From the NCBI RefSeq assembly GCF_003076515.1, contig NZ_CP022390.1, positions 3,655,892 through 3,719,891 on the forward strand: 64,000 bases of DNA. Direction: 5' to 3'. Positions 26,101-34,466 of this stretch are shown here, one piece after another. Position numbers and translations under genes: made by a program. Under the pieces are notes generated by a model that ran no database searches, had not been told where the DNA came from, and was given only the letters and a program-made list of their open reading frames with translations. The first letter of the stretch is position 1. Each line of letters starts with the position of its first letter. The DNA comes from Alcaligenes aquatilis. GTDB taxonomy: Bacteria; Pseudomonadota; Gammaproteobacteria; Burkholderiales; Burkholderiaceae_B.

Positions 26101-26933
26101 AGGCCGCCAAGTTTGAATACGAACAGGCCCAGAGCCTGCAACAGATCCAGGATGCCTATGGCAGCGACCCTTCAGCGCTGCGCCTGATGGGCGGCAGCCA
26201 GTCCCTGGGCCCCATGTTGAATTTGCGGCTGGTGCGTCCAGGTCGTGTGCTGGATGTATCGGCCGTGCCCGAGCTACGTCAGGTCACAGCCATTAAAGGA
26301 CACGTGCGTATCGGCGCAGCCGTGACCCACGCTCAGATTGAAGATGGTATTTACGAATTGCTGCGCGGTCACATGATGCAGAAAGTGGCGGGCCGCATTG
26401 CTTACCGGGGTGTACGCAATCGCGGCACTTTGGGTGGCAGCCTGGCCCATGCGGACCCGGCGGCAGACTGGGTGCTGACCTGCGTCGCTTTGGGCGCACG
26501 CATCAATGTGCGTGGAACCCAAGGCAGCCGCACTGTTCCCATGAGCGAATTCATGTTGGCCGCCTACACCACGGTGCTGGAAGCTGGTGAGTTTATTGAG
26601 TCTGTGGATGTGCCTGAGGTGTCCGGTTCGGCCCGCTGGGGTTACTACAAATTCACCCGCAAAGTGGGTGAATTTGCCGATGCCAGTTGTGCCTGTTACT
26701 TCGACCCGGCCACGCGCACGGCGCGCGTAGTGATTGGTGCCATGGAAGGCGCACCGCGCTCCTTACCCGAGCTGGCCGTGAAAGTGGCTGCACAAGGGGC
26801 CGCCGTCCTGGAAGGGGACACGATTGAAGCGGCCCTGCAGCCGTATCTGGCACAACGGGACGAGGCCCATCAGGTGCTGTTCCGTACGGTCGTAGAGCGC
26901 AGCCTGAAGCAAGCGCTGGGCGTGAAAGGGTAA
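26097..26933 (+). CDS. picA2: Molybdenum hydroxylase FAD-binding subunit
   Basis: A 278-aa medium subunit like CoxM. The FAD-binding motifs are visible as MGGSQSLGPMLNLRL (residues about 31-45) and VRNRGTLGGSLAHADPAADW (about 105-124). It passes electrons from the iron-sulphur subunit to the acceptor. It overlaps picA1 by 4 nt and is followed 3 nt later by the iron-sulphur subunit gene. Confidence 0.92.
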   Translation: MKAAKFEYEQAQSLQQIQDAYGSDPSALRLMGGSQSLGPMLNLRLVRPGRVLDVSAVPELRQVTAIKGHVRIGAAVTHAQIEDGIYELLRGHMMQKVAGRIAYRGVRNRGTLGGSLAHADPAADWVLTCVALGARINVRGTQGSRTVPMSEFMLAAYTTVLEAGEFIESVDVPEVSGSARWGYYKFTRKVGEFADASCACYFDPATRTARVVIGAMEGAPRSLPELAVKVAAQGAAVLEGDTIEAALQPYLAQRDEAHQVLFRTVVERSLKQALGVKG

Positions 26934-26936
26934 GAC

Positions 26937-28124
26937 ATGGCAGAAATCTCGATTCAAGTTAATGGTCGCCAGCAAAAGCACGAGGCCGAACCGCGTACCC
27001 ATCTGGGTGATTTCATCCGCGAGAAAAGCCGTTTGACCGGCACCAACCTGAGCTGTGAACACGGTGTGTGCGGTGCATGTACGGTGCTGGTGGATGGTCG
27101 TCCGGTGCGCTCCTGCATTACCTTTGCCGGTGCTTGCGATGGCCACGAAGTCACCACCGTAGAGGGCTACGACGACGACCCGATCATGAGCCGTCTGCGT
27201 ACCGCTTTTTCGGAAAAACATGCTTTGCAATGCGGCTTCTGTACGCCTGGCATGTTGGCCACCAGCCGCGATATCGTGCTGCGTTTGCCCGACGCGGACG
27301 AGGCCCGTGTGCGCATTGAGTTGTCCGGCAATATTTGCCGCTGCACCGGCTATCAAGGCATTACGGCTGCCATTCTGTCCGTGCTGCAAGCCCTGCGCGA
27401 TCAGCCCGATGCCCAGGTAGACGCCTTGCGCGCCGCTGTGGTGCAAAACGTGCAGCAGGACTGGAACCAGAACGGCTTTACGACGTTTGACGCTGTCCAG
27501 GAAGACGTGCAGGCACCCGCTCCGGTGGCCGCTGCAGCACCCGCCGCGTCCGGTCGTGCCGATAAGGGCAAAGGCCAAGCCATTCAAGGTGGTTTTGATG
27601 CCCGTTTCCCGGCTGATCAGGTGTGGGCTTTCATGAAGGATTTGCCCAAAGTGGCGGGCTGTCTGCCCGGCGCGATGATCGAGTCTCAGGAAGGGGCCAC
27701 GGTACAAGGCAAGATCGCCATCAAGTTTGGCCCCATGTCGGCTGCCTTCAAGGGCAATGCCGCGTTGGAAGAAGACAACGAACGCCGTGCCGCCGTGCTG
27801 CGCGGTGAGGGCGTGGACTCCTTGAGCCAATCGCGTGCGCGTGGCGATGTCAGCTTTCAGGTCAATCCGGATGGCCCAGAGCGCAGCCGCGTGGAAGTGG
27901 AACTGGTGTATTCGCTGCAAGGGCCACTGGCGCAGTTTTCGCGCTCCGGGCTGGTTCAGGATTTCGTGCGCCGCATGATTGCGGAGTTCGGCAAGAACGT
28001 AAACCTGCGCCTGGAAAAACCGCTGGCAGAAGGCGAGGAGCCCGTCGTGGCCGAGTTCAATCCGGTCAAGATGTTTTTCAGCATTTTGTGGGACCGCTTC
28101 AAGGGACTTTTCCGGCGCGCCTAA
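26937..28124 (+). CDS. picA3: Molybdenum hydroxylase [2Fe-2S] subunit fused to a CoxG-like domain
   Basis: 395 aa, far longer than the usual 150-170 aa. Residues 1-165 are the small subunit: plant-type cluster ligands C40, C45, C48 and C60, and second cluster ligands C99, C102, C134 and C136. After an Ala/Pro-rich linker (about 185-200), residues about 200-350 form a CoxG/SRPBCC domain (VWAFMKDLPKVAGCLPGA and the KIAIKFGPMSAAFKG segment). The C-terminus ends in an amphipathic, basic tail (FSILWDRFKGLFRRA). In CO dehydrogenase clusters CoxG is a separate protein that recruits the enzyme to the membrane. The fusion suggests that the hydroxylase is tethered to the membrane close to its electron acceptor. 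Confidence 0.9.
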   Translation: MAEISIQVNGRQQKHEAEPRTHLGDFIREKSRLTGTNLSCEHGVCGACTVLVDGRPVRSCITFAGACDGHEVTTVEGYDDDPIMSRLRTAFSEKHALQCGFCTPGMLATSRDIVLRLPDADEARVRIELSGNICRCTGYQGITAAILSVLQALRDQPDAQVDALRAAVVQNVQQDWNQNGFTTFDAVQEDVQAPAPVAAAAPAASGRADKGKGQAIQGGFDARFPADQVWAFMKDLPKVAGCLPGAMIESQEGATVQGKIAIKFGPMSAAFKGNAALEEDNERRAAVLRGEGVDSLSQSRARGDVSFQVNPDGPERSRVEVELVYSLQGPLAQFSRSGLVQDFVRRMIAEFGKNVNLRLEKPLAEGEEPVVAEFNPVKMFFSILWDRFKGLFRRA

Positions 28125-28201
28125 GTGCGTAGACGACGCAAGACGATAAATAGAACGGGGGCAAGGAAAGAGAGGGCGGGGCGTATCGCTGTGGGCAGGC
28201 G

Positions 28202-28243
28202 CAGGCGCCTGTCAATCGGGGTCGCCTGCTTGTCAGGCGCCTG
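28202..28243 (+). other. Intergenic hairpin between picA3 and dctQ
   Basis: The palindrome CAGGCGCCTG occurs twice (28202-28211 and 28234-28243) and can pair with itself across a 22-nt loop. It may stabilise or attenuate the transcript between the hydroxylase and TRAP membrane genes. The open frame that runs through this interval has no start or codon character of a gene. Confidence 0.5.
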
Positions 28244-28306
28244 GGGTATGGCCGGCCAAGCCCTACAAGAGTGCGCCACCCGTTTCGGTCTTGGTGGATA
28301 CCAACT

Positions 28307-28350
28307 AGGGCCTGTTAACGCGCTTTGCTTACATCGTGTGAACAGACCCT
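28307..28350. repeat. Short imperfect inverted repeat resembling IS ends
   Basis: AGGGCCTGTTAACG (28307-28320) and the inverse complement of AGGGTCTGTTCACA (28337-28350) agree at 11 of 14 positions. The GGG(T/C)CTGTT core is like the terminal repeats of some insertion sequences, so this could be a small remnant. No transposase is present. Confidence 0.4.
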
Positions 28351-28379
28351 TATTTCAACGCAGAAAATCTGGGGGATTG

Positions 28380-28988
28380 ATGCAATTACTACTCAAACTA
28401 TCAAGGGCGATCGACAGCCTGAATCAGCTCTGTGGCCGAGTGGTCATGTGGGTGGTTCTGCTGGTTGTGGTGATCAGCTCCTATAACGCCTTTGCGCGCA
28501 AATTTTTCGATATCAGCTCCAATGCCTGGCTGGAAGTGCAATGGTATCTGTTCGGTGCGCTTTTTCTGCTGACGGGCGGCTACACCTTCTTGCGCAATGA
28601 GCATGTACGCGTCGATGTGCTGGCCTCACGCCTGTCCGAGCGCAAACAAATAGTGATCGAAGCCGTGTGTGTGGTGCTGTTCATGTTGCCTGCCTGTCTT
28701 GCCATCATGATCTTGTCCTGGCCGGTGTTCATGGACTCTTACCTGACTCAGGAAGTGTCTTCCAACTCCGGTGGCTTGATTCGCTGGCCCGCCAAATTGA
28801 TTATTCCCATTGGTTTTGCCCTGATTTCGCTGCAGGGGATCTCGCATCTGATCAAGTGCATTGGTTTTTTGCGTGGCGCTTGTCCCAACCCCAACAAGAA
28901 GTTGCAGAACAAAACGTCTGAAGAATTGCTGGCTGAAGAAATTGCACGGCAAGCCCAGGCCAAGTTAGCGCATCAACACAAAGGCTGA
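28380..28988 (+). CDS. TRAP transporter small membrane subunit (DctQ family)
   Basis: A 202-aa inner-membrane protein with four predicted helices (about residues 20-42, 58-76, 95-117 and 140-160). The DctQ signature region SSNAWLEVQWYLFGALFLLTGGY is present. The ATG at 28380 follows a GGGGG stretch; the longer open frame to 28125 is a non-coding extension. It is followed 8 nt later by the DctM gene. The C-terminal 30 residues are charged and cytoplasmic. Confidence 0.9.
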   Translation: MQLLLKLSRAIDSLNQLCGRVVMWVVLLVVVISSYNAFARKFFDISSNAWLEVQWYLFGALFLLTGGYTFLRNEHVRVDVLASRLSERKQIVIEAVCVVLFMLPACLAIMILSWPVFMDSYLTQEVSSNSGGLIRWPAKLIIPIGFALISLQGISHLIKCIGFLRGACPNPNKKLQNKTSEELLAEEIARQAQAKLAHQHKG

Positions 28989-28996
28989 ACCCGATC

Positions 28997-30676
28997 ATGA
29001 TGGATTTATTTATCGCTAATATGGCGCCGGTGATGTTTGCATCACTGATTGTTTTCTTGCTGCTGGGCTTTCCGGTGGCCTTCGCGCTGGCCGCCAACGG
29101 GATGGTGTTCGGTCTGATCGGCGTGGAAATGGGCCTGTTCAACTGGTCCCTGTTCCAGGCCTTGCCGCTGCGGGTATTTGGGATCATGGCCAACGATACC
29201 TTGCTGGCGATTCCCTTCTTTACTTTCATGGGGCTGATTCTGGAGAGGTCGGGCATGGCCGAAGACCTGCTCGATACGATTGGTCAGCTCTTTGGCTCCA
29301 TGCCGGGTGGCCTGGCCATTGCTGTGGTGTTTGTGGGGGCCATGCTGGCTGCCACCACGGGGGTGGTGTCGGCGTCGGTTATTTCCATGGGCCTGATCTC
29401 CTTGCCCATCATGCTGCGTTACGGCTACAGCCGACGGTTGGCGACCGGGGTAATTGCGGCGTCAGGGACTTTGTCGCAGATCATTCCGCCCTCTCTGGTG
29501 CTGATTGTGCTGGCTGATCAGTTGGGTCGCTCGGTTGGCGATATGTACCGTGGAGCCATGGTGCCAGGCTTGGTGTTGACCTGCTCTTATCTGCTTTATG
29601 TTTTGATTCTGGCTGTCTTGCGCCCCAAGGACGTGCCTCCGATTCCTGCCGAACATCGTACTTACTCGCAGGCCAATGGCCGTTCGGGTACACGCTCCTT
29701 GTGCGTGCTGTTGTTGATCTCGCTGGTGGCCGGTTATGTGCTGGATGAGTTTTGGGTTGATCCCAATGGTCCGGTAGACGAGAAGGTCGTTATTTGCATC
29801 TTGCTGGTGGGCGGCGTGGCCTTTGTAATGGCGCTGATCAACAAATGGCTGAAGCTGGGCCTGCTGTCGGTGTTGGCCGAACGCGTGGTGTTCGTCATGA
29901 TTCCACCCCTGGGCCTGATCTTTCTGGTGCTGGGGACCATCTTTCTGGGTATCGCAACGCCAACCGAAGGGGGGGCCATGGGCGCGGTGGGTGCGATCCT
30001 GATGGCGGTCAGCCGTCGTCGTTTGAGTATTGATCTGCTCAAGCAAGCCATGGATACCACCGCCAAGCTGTCTTGCTTTGTGATGTTCATTCTGATCGGT
30101 TCCACCATTTTCTCGCTGACCTTCCGGGGTGTCGATGGCGATCTGTGGGTGGAGCACCTGCTGCTTGACCTGCCCGGCGGTGAATACGGCTTTCTGATTC
30201 TGGTCAGTGTGCTGGTGTTTGTACTGGCTTTTTTCCTGGATTTCTTCGAGCTGGCTTTTATCATCGTGCCATTGTTGGGGCCGGTGGCCGACAAGATGGG
30301 CATCGATTTAATCTGGTTTGGTGTGCTCTTAGCCGTTAATATGCAAACATCCTTTATGCATCCACCATTTGGCTTCTCACTATTTTATTTGCGCTCGGTG
30401 GCGCCCAAGGATGAGTACGTCGATAAAGTGACCCAGAAGAAGATTCCAGGTGTGGCCACAGGCGATATTTACTGGGGCTCCGTACCCTTTATCTGCATCC
30501 AGATTGTCATGATTGCCGTGGTGTTGCTATTCCCAGGCATGGTGACGCATTACAAGGGCACGGGTGTGACCGTGGACCCTAGCACGGTCAAGATCGAGAT
30601 GCAGGCTGAATACGGTGCGGACTTGAATCCGTTTGGTGATTCGGGTGACGGCGGCGGTATGCCGGTATTCAAGTAA
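28997..30676 (+). CDS. TRAP transporter large membrane subunit (DctM family)
   Basis: A 559-aa permease, longer than the usual 430 aa, with more than twelve hydrophobic segments. Family motifs include NDTLLAIPFFTFMGLILERSG (about residue 55-75), the GSMPGGLAIAVVFVGAMLAATTGVVSAS region and ASGTLSQIIPPSLVLIVLADQLG. Extra helices in the middle and a hydrophilic C-terminal tail account for the extra length. It belongs to the same importer as the DctP at 22576. Confidence 0.92.
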   Translation: MMDLFIANMAPVMFASLIVFLLLGFPVAFALAANGMVFGLIGVEMGLFNWSLFQALPLRVFGIMANDTLLAIPFFTFMGLILERSGMAEDLLDTIGQLFGSMPGGLAIAVVFVGAMLAATTGVVSASVISMGLISLPIMLRYGYSRRLATGVIAASGTLSQIIPPSLVLIVLADQLGRSVGDMYRGAMVPGLVLTCSYLLYVLILAVLRPKDVPPIPAEHRTYSQANGRSGTRSLCVLLLISLVAGYVLDEFWVDPNGPVDEKVVICILLVGGVAFVMALINKWLKLGLLSVLAERVVFVMIPPLGLIFLVLGTIFLGIATPTEGGAMGAVGAILMAVSRRRLSIDLLKQAMDTTAKLSCFVMFILIGSTIFSLTFRGVDGDLWVEHLLLDLPGGEYGFLILVSVLVFVLAFFLDFFELAFIIVPLLGPVADKMGIDLIWFGVLLAVNMQTSFMHPPFGFSLFYLRSVAPKDEYVDKVTQKKIPGVATGDIYWGSVPFICIQIVMIAVVLLFPGMVTHYKGTGVTVDPSTVKIEMQAEYGADLNPFGDSGDGGGMPVFK

Positions 30677-30691
30677 ACACAGGAGACACCT

Positions 30692-31714
30692 ATGGAGAGT
30701 CTGGATGTCAGGGTATTGCGCCAGTTGCACGCGTGGCGCGCACAAGGACGTGATGCGATCCTGGTCACGGTTGTGCAGACCTGGGGCTCGTCCCCCCGTC
30801 CAGAGGGCTCCATCATGGCTCTGGAGAAGGGCGGGGCGGTGGTCGGATCGGTTTCAGGCGGGTGTATCGAGGATGATCTGATCCGCGCCTATCACGACCC
30901 GGACGGGGCGGATAAACGCCTGCATGGTGATGGCCGTCCCCAGTTGCTGACGTATGGCGTCAGTGCGGATGAGGCGCATCGCTTTGGCCTGCCTTGCGGT
31001 GGGACGATCCGGCTGCTGGTGGAGTTCAATCCCTGCCCCCAAGCGCTGTCGGACCTGCTCGGTTTGCTGGAGCAACGTCATCTGGTGCAACGCCATGTGG
31101 ACCTGCACACTGGCCGTGCCTGGGGCAGTGCCACCCGTGTTCCGGCGGCTTTGCAGTTTAGCCAGGATTGTCTGTCTGTGACCTTTGGGCCGTCTTATCG
31201 ACTCTTGTTGATCGGCGGCGGGCAACTGTCTGAATACGTGGCGACCATTGCCTTGTTCAATGGCTTTGATGTGACGGTCTGCGATCCGCGCCGTGAGCAT
31301 ATTCAAGGCTGGAGCGTGGCGGGGGTACGCGTGGTCAGCGGGATGCCGGATGACGAGGTGATTGCCTGCGTGCCGGATCGGCGCACGGCTATTGTGGCCC
31401 TGACGCACGATCCCAAGCTGGACGATATGGCCTTGCTGGAGGCGCTCAAAAGCAGTGCCTTTTATGTGGGGGCGATTGGCTCACGACGTAATAACCAAAG
31501 TCGTCGTGAGCGCCTGGCCGAGTACTTTGACCTGACGGCCCAGGAGATCGACAAGCTCAAAGGCCCGATTGGTTTGTACATAGGCAGCAAGACCCCGGCG
31601 GAGATTGCTGTCAGCATCATGGCCGAGATCATTGCGGTCAAGAATGGGGTGCAGGTGCCACGCGAGTTGTCAGTAGGCTCTGTCAAGGATAGACAAGAGC
31701 AGTTGTCGGCCTAG
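30692..31714 (+). CDS. xdhC: XdhC/CoxF-family molybdenum cofactor maturation factor
   Basis: A 340-aa protein. The N-terminal XdhC/CoxI domain has VVQTWGSSPRPEGSIMAL and GSVSGGCIEDDLI (residues about 25-70), and the C-terminal Rossmann domain has RLLLIGGGQLSEYVATIA and IVALTHDPKLDDMALLEAL. Family members bind and sulphurate the molybdenum cofactor before insertion into xanthine oxidase-type enzymes. It is placed directly after the TRAP genes with AGGAG upstream of the ATG, so it probably serves PicA. Confidence 0.92.
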   Translation: MESLDVRVLRQLHAWRAQGRDAILVTVVQTWGSSPRPEGSIMALEKGGAVVGSVSGGCIEDDLIRAYHDPDGADKRLHGDGRPQLLTYGVSADEAHRFGLPCGGTIRLLVEFNPCPQALSDLLGLLEQRHLVQRHVDLHTGRAWGSATRVPAALQFSQDCLSVTFGPSYRLLLIGGGQLSEYVATIALFNGFDVTVCDPRREHIQGWSVAGVRVVSGMPDDEVIACVPDRRTAIVALTHDPKLDDMALLEALKSSAFYVGAIGSRRNNQSRRERLAEYFDLTAQEIDKLKGPIGLYIGSKTPAEIAVSIMAEIIAVKNGVQVPRELSVGSVKDRQEQLSA

Positions 31715-31766
31715 AGACGGGCTTGCGTGACAGTTCTGCATTCAGACAATTCGCACTAAGATAAGA

Positions 31767-31793
31767 GAACGGGCGGCGACCCGTTCTTTTTTT
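31767..31793 (+). terminator. Rho-independent terminator after xdhC
   Basis: GAACGGG-CGGCGA-CCCGTTC followed by seven T. It closes the operon that starts at the PicR-type promoter at 22350. Confidence 0.9.
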
Positions 31794-31902
31794 GTCTCCG
31801 GGCCGCCCAGGACCTGACGCCTGCTGTTGTCAGCAGGCCGCCAGCGGGTGACAAGCCCGTGCAGCGTAGGGACGTTTTGATTTCTGTCTTTGTGAGCCCC
31901 TC

Positions 31903-33387
31903 ATGCCCTTTGTGTCCCAGTATGGTTTTTTGCCCCTGAGTGCCCCCCCAGGAAAGGAGGCTCTGTACAACCCGGCACAGTGCGCCAGCATGGATGCGGC
32001 GGCACCGGGTTTTGGGGTATCTATCGAGCAATTGATGCAGGCCGCTGCCAGTGCAGTGGCGCGTACCGTGCAGCGACACTGGCCGCAAGGAGCCGTCCTG
32101 TTCTTGTGCGGGCCGGGCAATAACGGCGGTGATGCCTTGGTGGCCGCGCAGATTCTGCGGGAGCAAGGGCGAGTGGTTTCCGTGTTCAGCCTGGTGGACC
32201 CGTCCGTGCGACAGGGGACAGCAGCTTGGGCGCAAAGCCAGTGGCAAGGCCGCTGGGAAAGACAATGTCCGGATTTCCGACGTTTTTCCGTGGTGGTCGA
32301 TGGTTTATTGGGTGCGGGTTTGGACCGCGACGTAGAAGGCGACACCGCCGCCTTGATCCAGTCCCTGGCGGCTTCCAAGGTTCCTGTTTGTGCCATTGAC
32401 GTGCCTTCGGGTCTGGATGGTGCCAGCGGGCAGGTACGCGGTGTGCTCGCCCCTGCCACGGTGACGGTCAGCTTTGTCCGTTATAAGCCGGGCCATGTTC
32501 TGTATCCGGGGCGAACCCTATGCGGCAAGTTGGAATTGGCCGACATCGGTATGCCAGCGCCAGCCTTGCAACAGGCCAATACCTGGTTGAATGAACCGGC
32601 CTTGTGGCAGGCTCATCTGCCGCAGTTGGGGGCCCAGAGCCATAAGTATACGCGTGGGCATGCTTTGGTGGTCGGGGGCGAACAGATGACCGGAGCCAGC
32701 CGTCTGGCAGCGCGTGCCGCGCAACGCGCAGGGGCAGGGCTGGTCAGCATGGCCGTGCCACCTTCGGTCTGGCCGGTGTATGCCGGCGCATTGGACAGCA
32801 TCATGGTGGCTCCCCTTGATGACACCTTGACCACGGACGAGCGTATTCGCGCCTGGCTGATCGGGCCGGGGGCAGGCTTGGGCGAGCAAACCCGTCGCCT
32901 GACCCTGGCCTTGCTGGCTACCGAGCGGCCTTGTGTATTGGACGCCGATGCCATCAGCAGCTTTGCAGAGCAGCCGCAGGAATTGCTCGATGCCTTGCAT
33001 GAGCAGTGTGTACTGACCCCTCATGCAGGAGAGTTCGCCCGCGTCTTTGAAACTGCACCGGATCGGTTGGAGGCGGCGCGTTTGGCCGCTCGACAATGCG
33101 GTGCCGTGCTGGTTCTGAAGGGTGCGGATACTGTCATTGCTGCGCCGGATGGGCGGGCCTTGATCAATGCCTGCGCACCGCCCTGGCTGGCCACTGGGGG
33201 CAGCGGGGATGTCTTGGCAGGCCTTGTCTGCGGTCTGCTGACCCAGGGCATGCCTGCTTTTGAGGCAGCGGGTGCCGCTGTTTGGCTGCATTCACAAGCC
33301 GCCCTGGAGTTTGGTCCCGGCCTGATTCCGGAGGATTTGATCGCCGTGCTGCCGCGTGTTTGGCAGCGCCTTTTATCCAGGGCCTAA
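31903..33387 (+). CDS. nnr: Bifunctional NAD(P)HX epimerase / ADP-dependent dehydratase
   Basis: A 494-aa repair enzyme for hydrated NAD(P)H. The N-terminal YjeF epimerase domain (about 20-215) has LFLCGPGNNGGDALVAA and CAIDVPSGLDGASG. The C-terminal carbohydrate-kinase-like dehydratase domain (about 235-490) has HALVVGGEQMTGASRLAARAA, VLTPHAGEFARV and the ATP/ADP site WLATGGSGDVLAGLVCG. Full length. It converges with the DMT transporter gene with only 3 bp between stops. Confidence 0.95.
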   Translation: MPFVSQYGFLPLSAPPGKEALYNPAQCASMDAAAPGFGVSIEQLMQAAASAVARTVQRHWPQGAVLFLCGPGNNGGDALVAAQILREQGRVVSVFSLVDPSVRQGTAAWAQSQWQGRWERQCPDFRRFSVVVDGLLGAGLDRDVEGDTAALIQSLAASKVPVCAIDVPSGLDGASGQVRGVLAPATVTVSFVRYKPGHVLYPGRTLCGKLELADIGMPAPALQQANTWLNEPALWQAHLPQLGAQSHKYTRGHALVVGGEQMTGASRLAARAAQRAGAGLVSMAVPPSVWPVYAGALDSIMVAPLDDTLTTDERIRAWLIGPGAGLGEQTRRLTLALLATERPCVLDADAISSFAEQPQELLDALHEQCVLTPHAGEFARVFETAPDRLEAARLAARQCGAVLVLKGADTVIAAPDGRALINACAPPWLATGGSGDVLAGLVCGLLTQGMPAFEAAGAAVWLHSQAALEFGPGLIPEDLIAVLPRVWQRLLSRA

Positions 33388-33390
33388 GGC

Positions 33391-34314
33391 TTACTTGCGT
33401 GGGGAGCGTTGGTAGGCCAGCGCCACAATCCCGCTTAGCACCACCGCTCCACCCAGCAATTGAGTGGAGTTCAAGGTCTGTTTTAAAATCAGCCAGCCCA
33501 GAATCAGGGATGCCACCGGCTCCATGTTCATGAAGGGGGCATTGCGTGTCATGTCCAGTCGGGGAGCCAGCACAAACAGGGTGACAAAGCCCGTGGTGTA
33601 CAGCACACAGACCAGTGACAGGGCAATCCAGCCTGTGGCGTCATGGGGCAAGGCAGAACCACCGGGCAGCAGTCCCAGGGGGCTGAGCGCAATCAGGCAG
33701 ACCAGCGTTTGGCTGATGGTACAGAAACTGCGCACCAGACCGGGCAGAGGGGCCAGTTTATTTTCTGTAACCCACAGACCCATGGCAAACGTCAGGGCCG
33801 TCAGCAGGCTGCACACCACACCCAGCACCCATTGCCCATCCAGCGTTGCGCCCTGAATCAGGCTGGGGGTGTCCAGCGCCAGCAAGAGGCCAATCAGAAT
33901 GGCCACCATGATGATGGAGGTCTTGCGAGTCGGTTTGTGCCCGCCCAGTATCCAGGTCAACAAGGCCAACAGAATCGGGTACATATTGGCCACCAGCAAG
34001 GCCAGGGCCACGGGGATACGCGCGATGGAAGAGTAGATCAGCATGCACTGCATGGTGATCAGCGCGCCCAGCAACAGTTGCCAGCCCAGATATTGACGCG
34101 GCACATGCAAGGCTTGTTTGCGCCAGATGAGCAGCATGCTCAAGGCCAGAGTAGCCACGGCGGAGCGGAAAATAACCGAGATGATCAGCCCGGTACCATG
34201 GTCCAGTGCGACTTTTGCTGCAATATGGTTGGCGGCAAAGGAGCTGCCCAGCATTAACAGCAAAATAATGGCAAGGTGGCGGGGCAGTAAGGTAGGGGAT
34301 GTGGCGGGGGGCAT
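33391..34314 (-). CDS. DMT-superfamily transporter (EamA family)
   Basis: A 307-aa inner-membrane protein with ten predicted helices in two EamA repeats. The first repeat begins LAIILLLMLGSSFAANHIAAKVALDHG and the second GVVCSLLTALTFAMGLWV. The end of the second repeat, LILGWLILKQTLNSTQLLGGAVVLSGIV, is typical. Substrate unknown; the family exports amino acids, nucleosides and other metabolites. Confidence 0.88.
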   Translation of the reverse strand: MPPATSPTLLPRHLAIILLLMLGSSFAANHIAAKVALDHGTGLIISVIFRSAVATLALSMLLIWRKQALHVPRQYLGWQLLLGALITMQCMLIYSSIARIPVALALLVANMYPILLALLTWILGGHKPTRKTSIIMVAILIGLLLALDTPSLIQGATLDGQWVLGVVCSLLTALTFAMGLWVTENKLAPLPGLVRSFCTISQTLVCLIALSPLGLLPGGSALPHDATGWIALSLVCVLYTTGFVTLFVLAPRLDMTRNAPFMNMEPVASLILGWLILKQTLNSTQLLGGAVVLSGIVALAYQRSPRK

Positions 34315-34466
34315 GCTGCTTATTTCAAGTTTAAAGTGCGAGGGGTTGCTTTATTGTTGTCCGCTCTGTCACTGGCTGCAAGTATTGCTTGCATATCGTG
34401 GTCAATATGCCTTGGGTGGGCGGTGCTACTATGTGGAGCGATGTCCATGACCACAGAGATGCTCCC

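Noticed and set aside
28125..28379. 85-residue N-terminal extension of DctQ
   Set aside because: It is highly basic, contains the hairpin and inverted repeat, and the DctQ family starts near the ATG at 28380.
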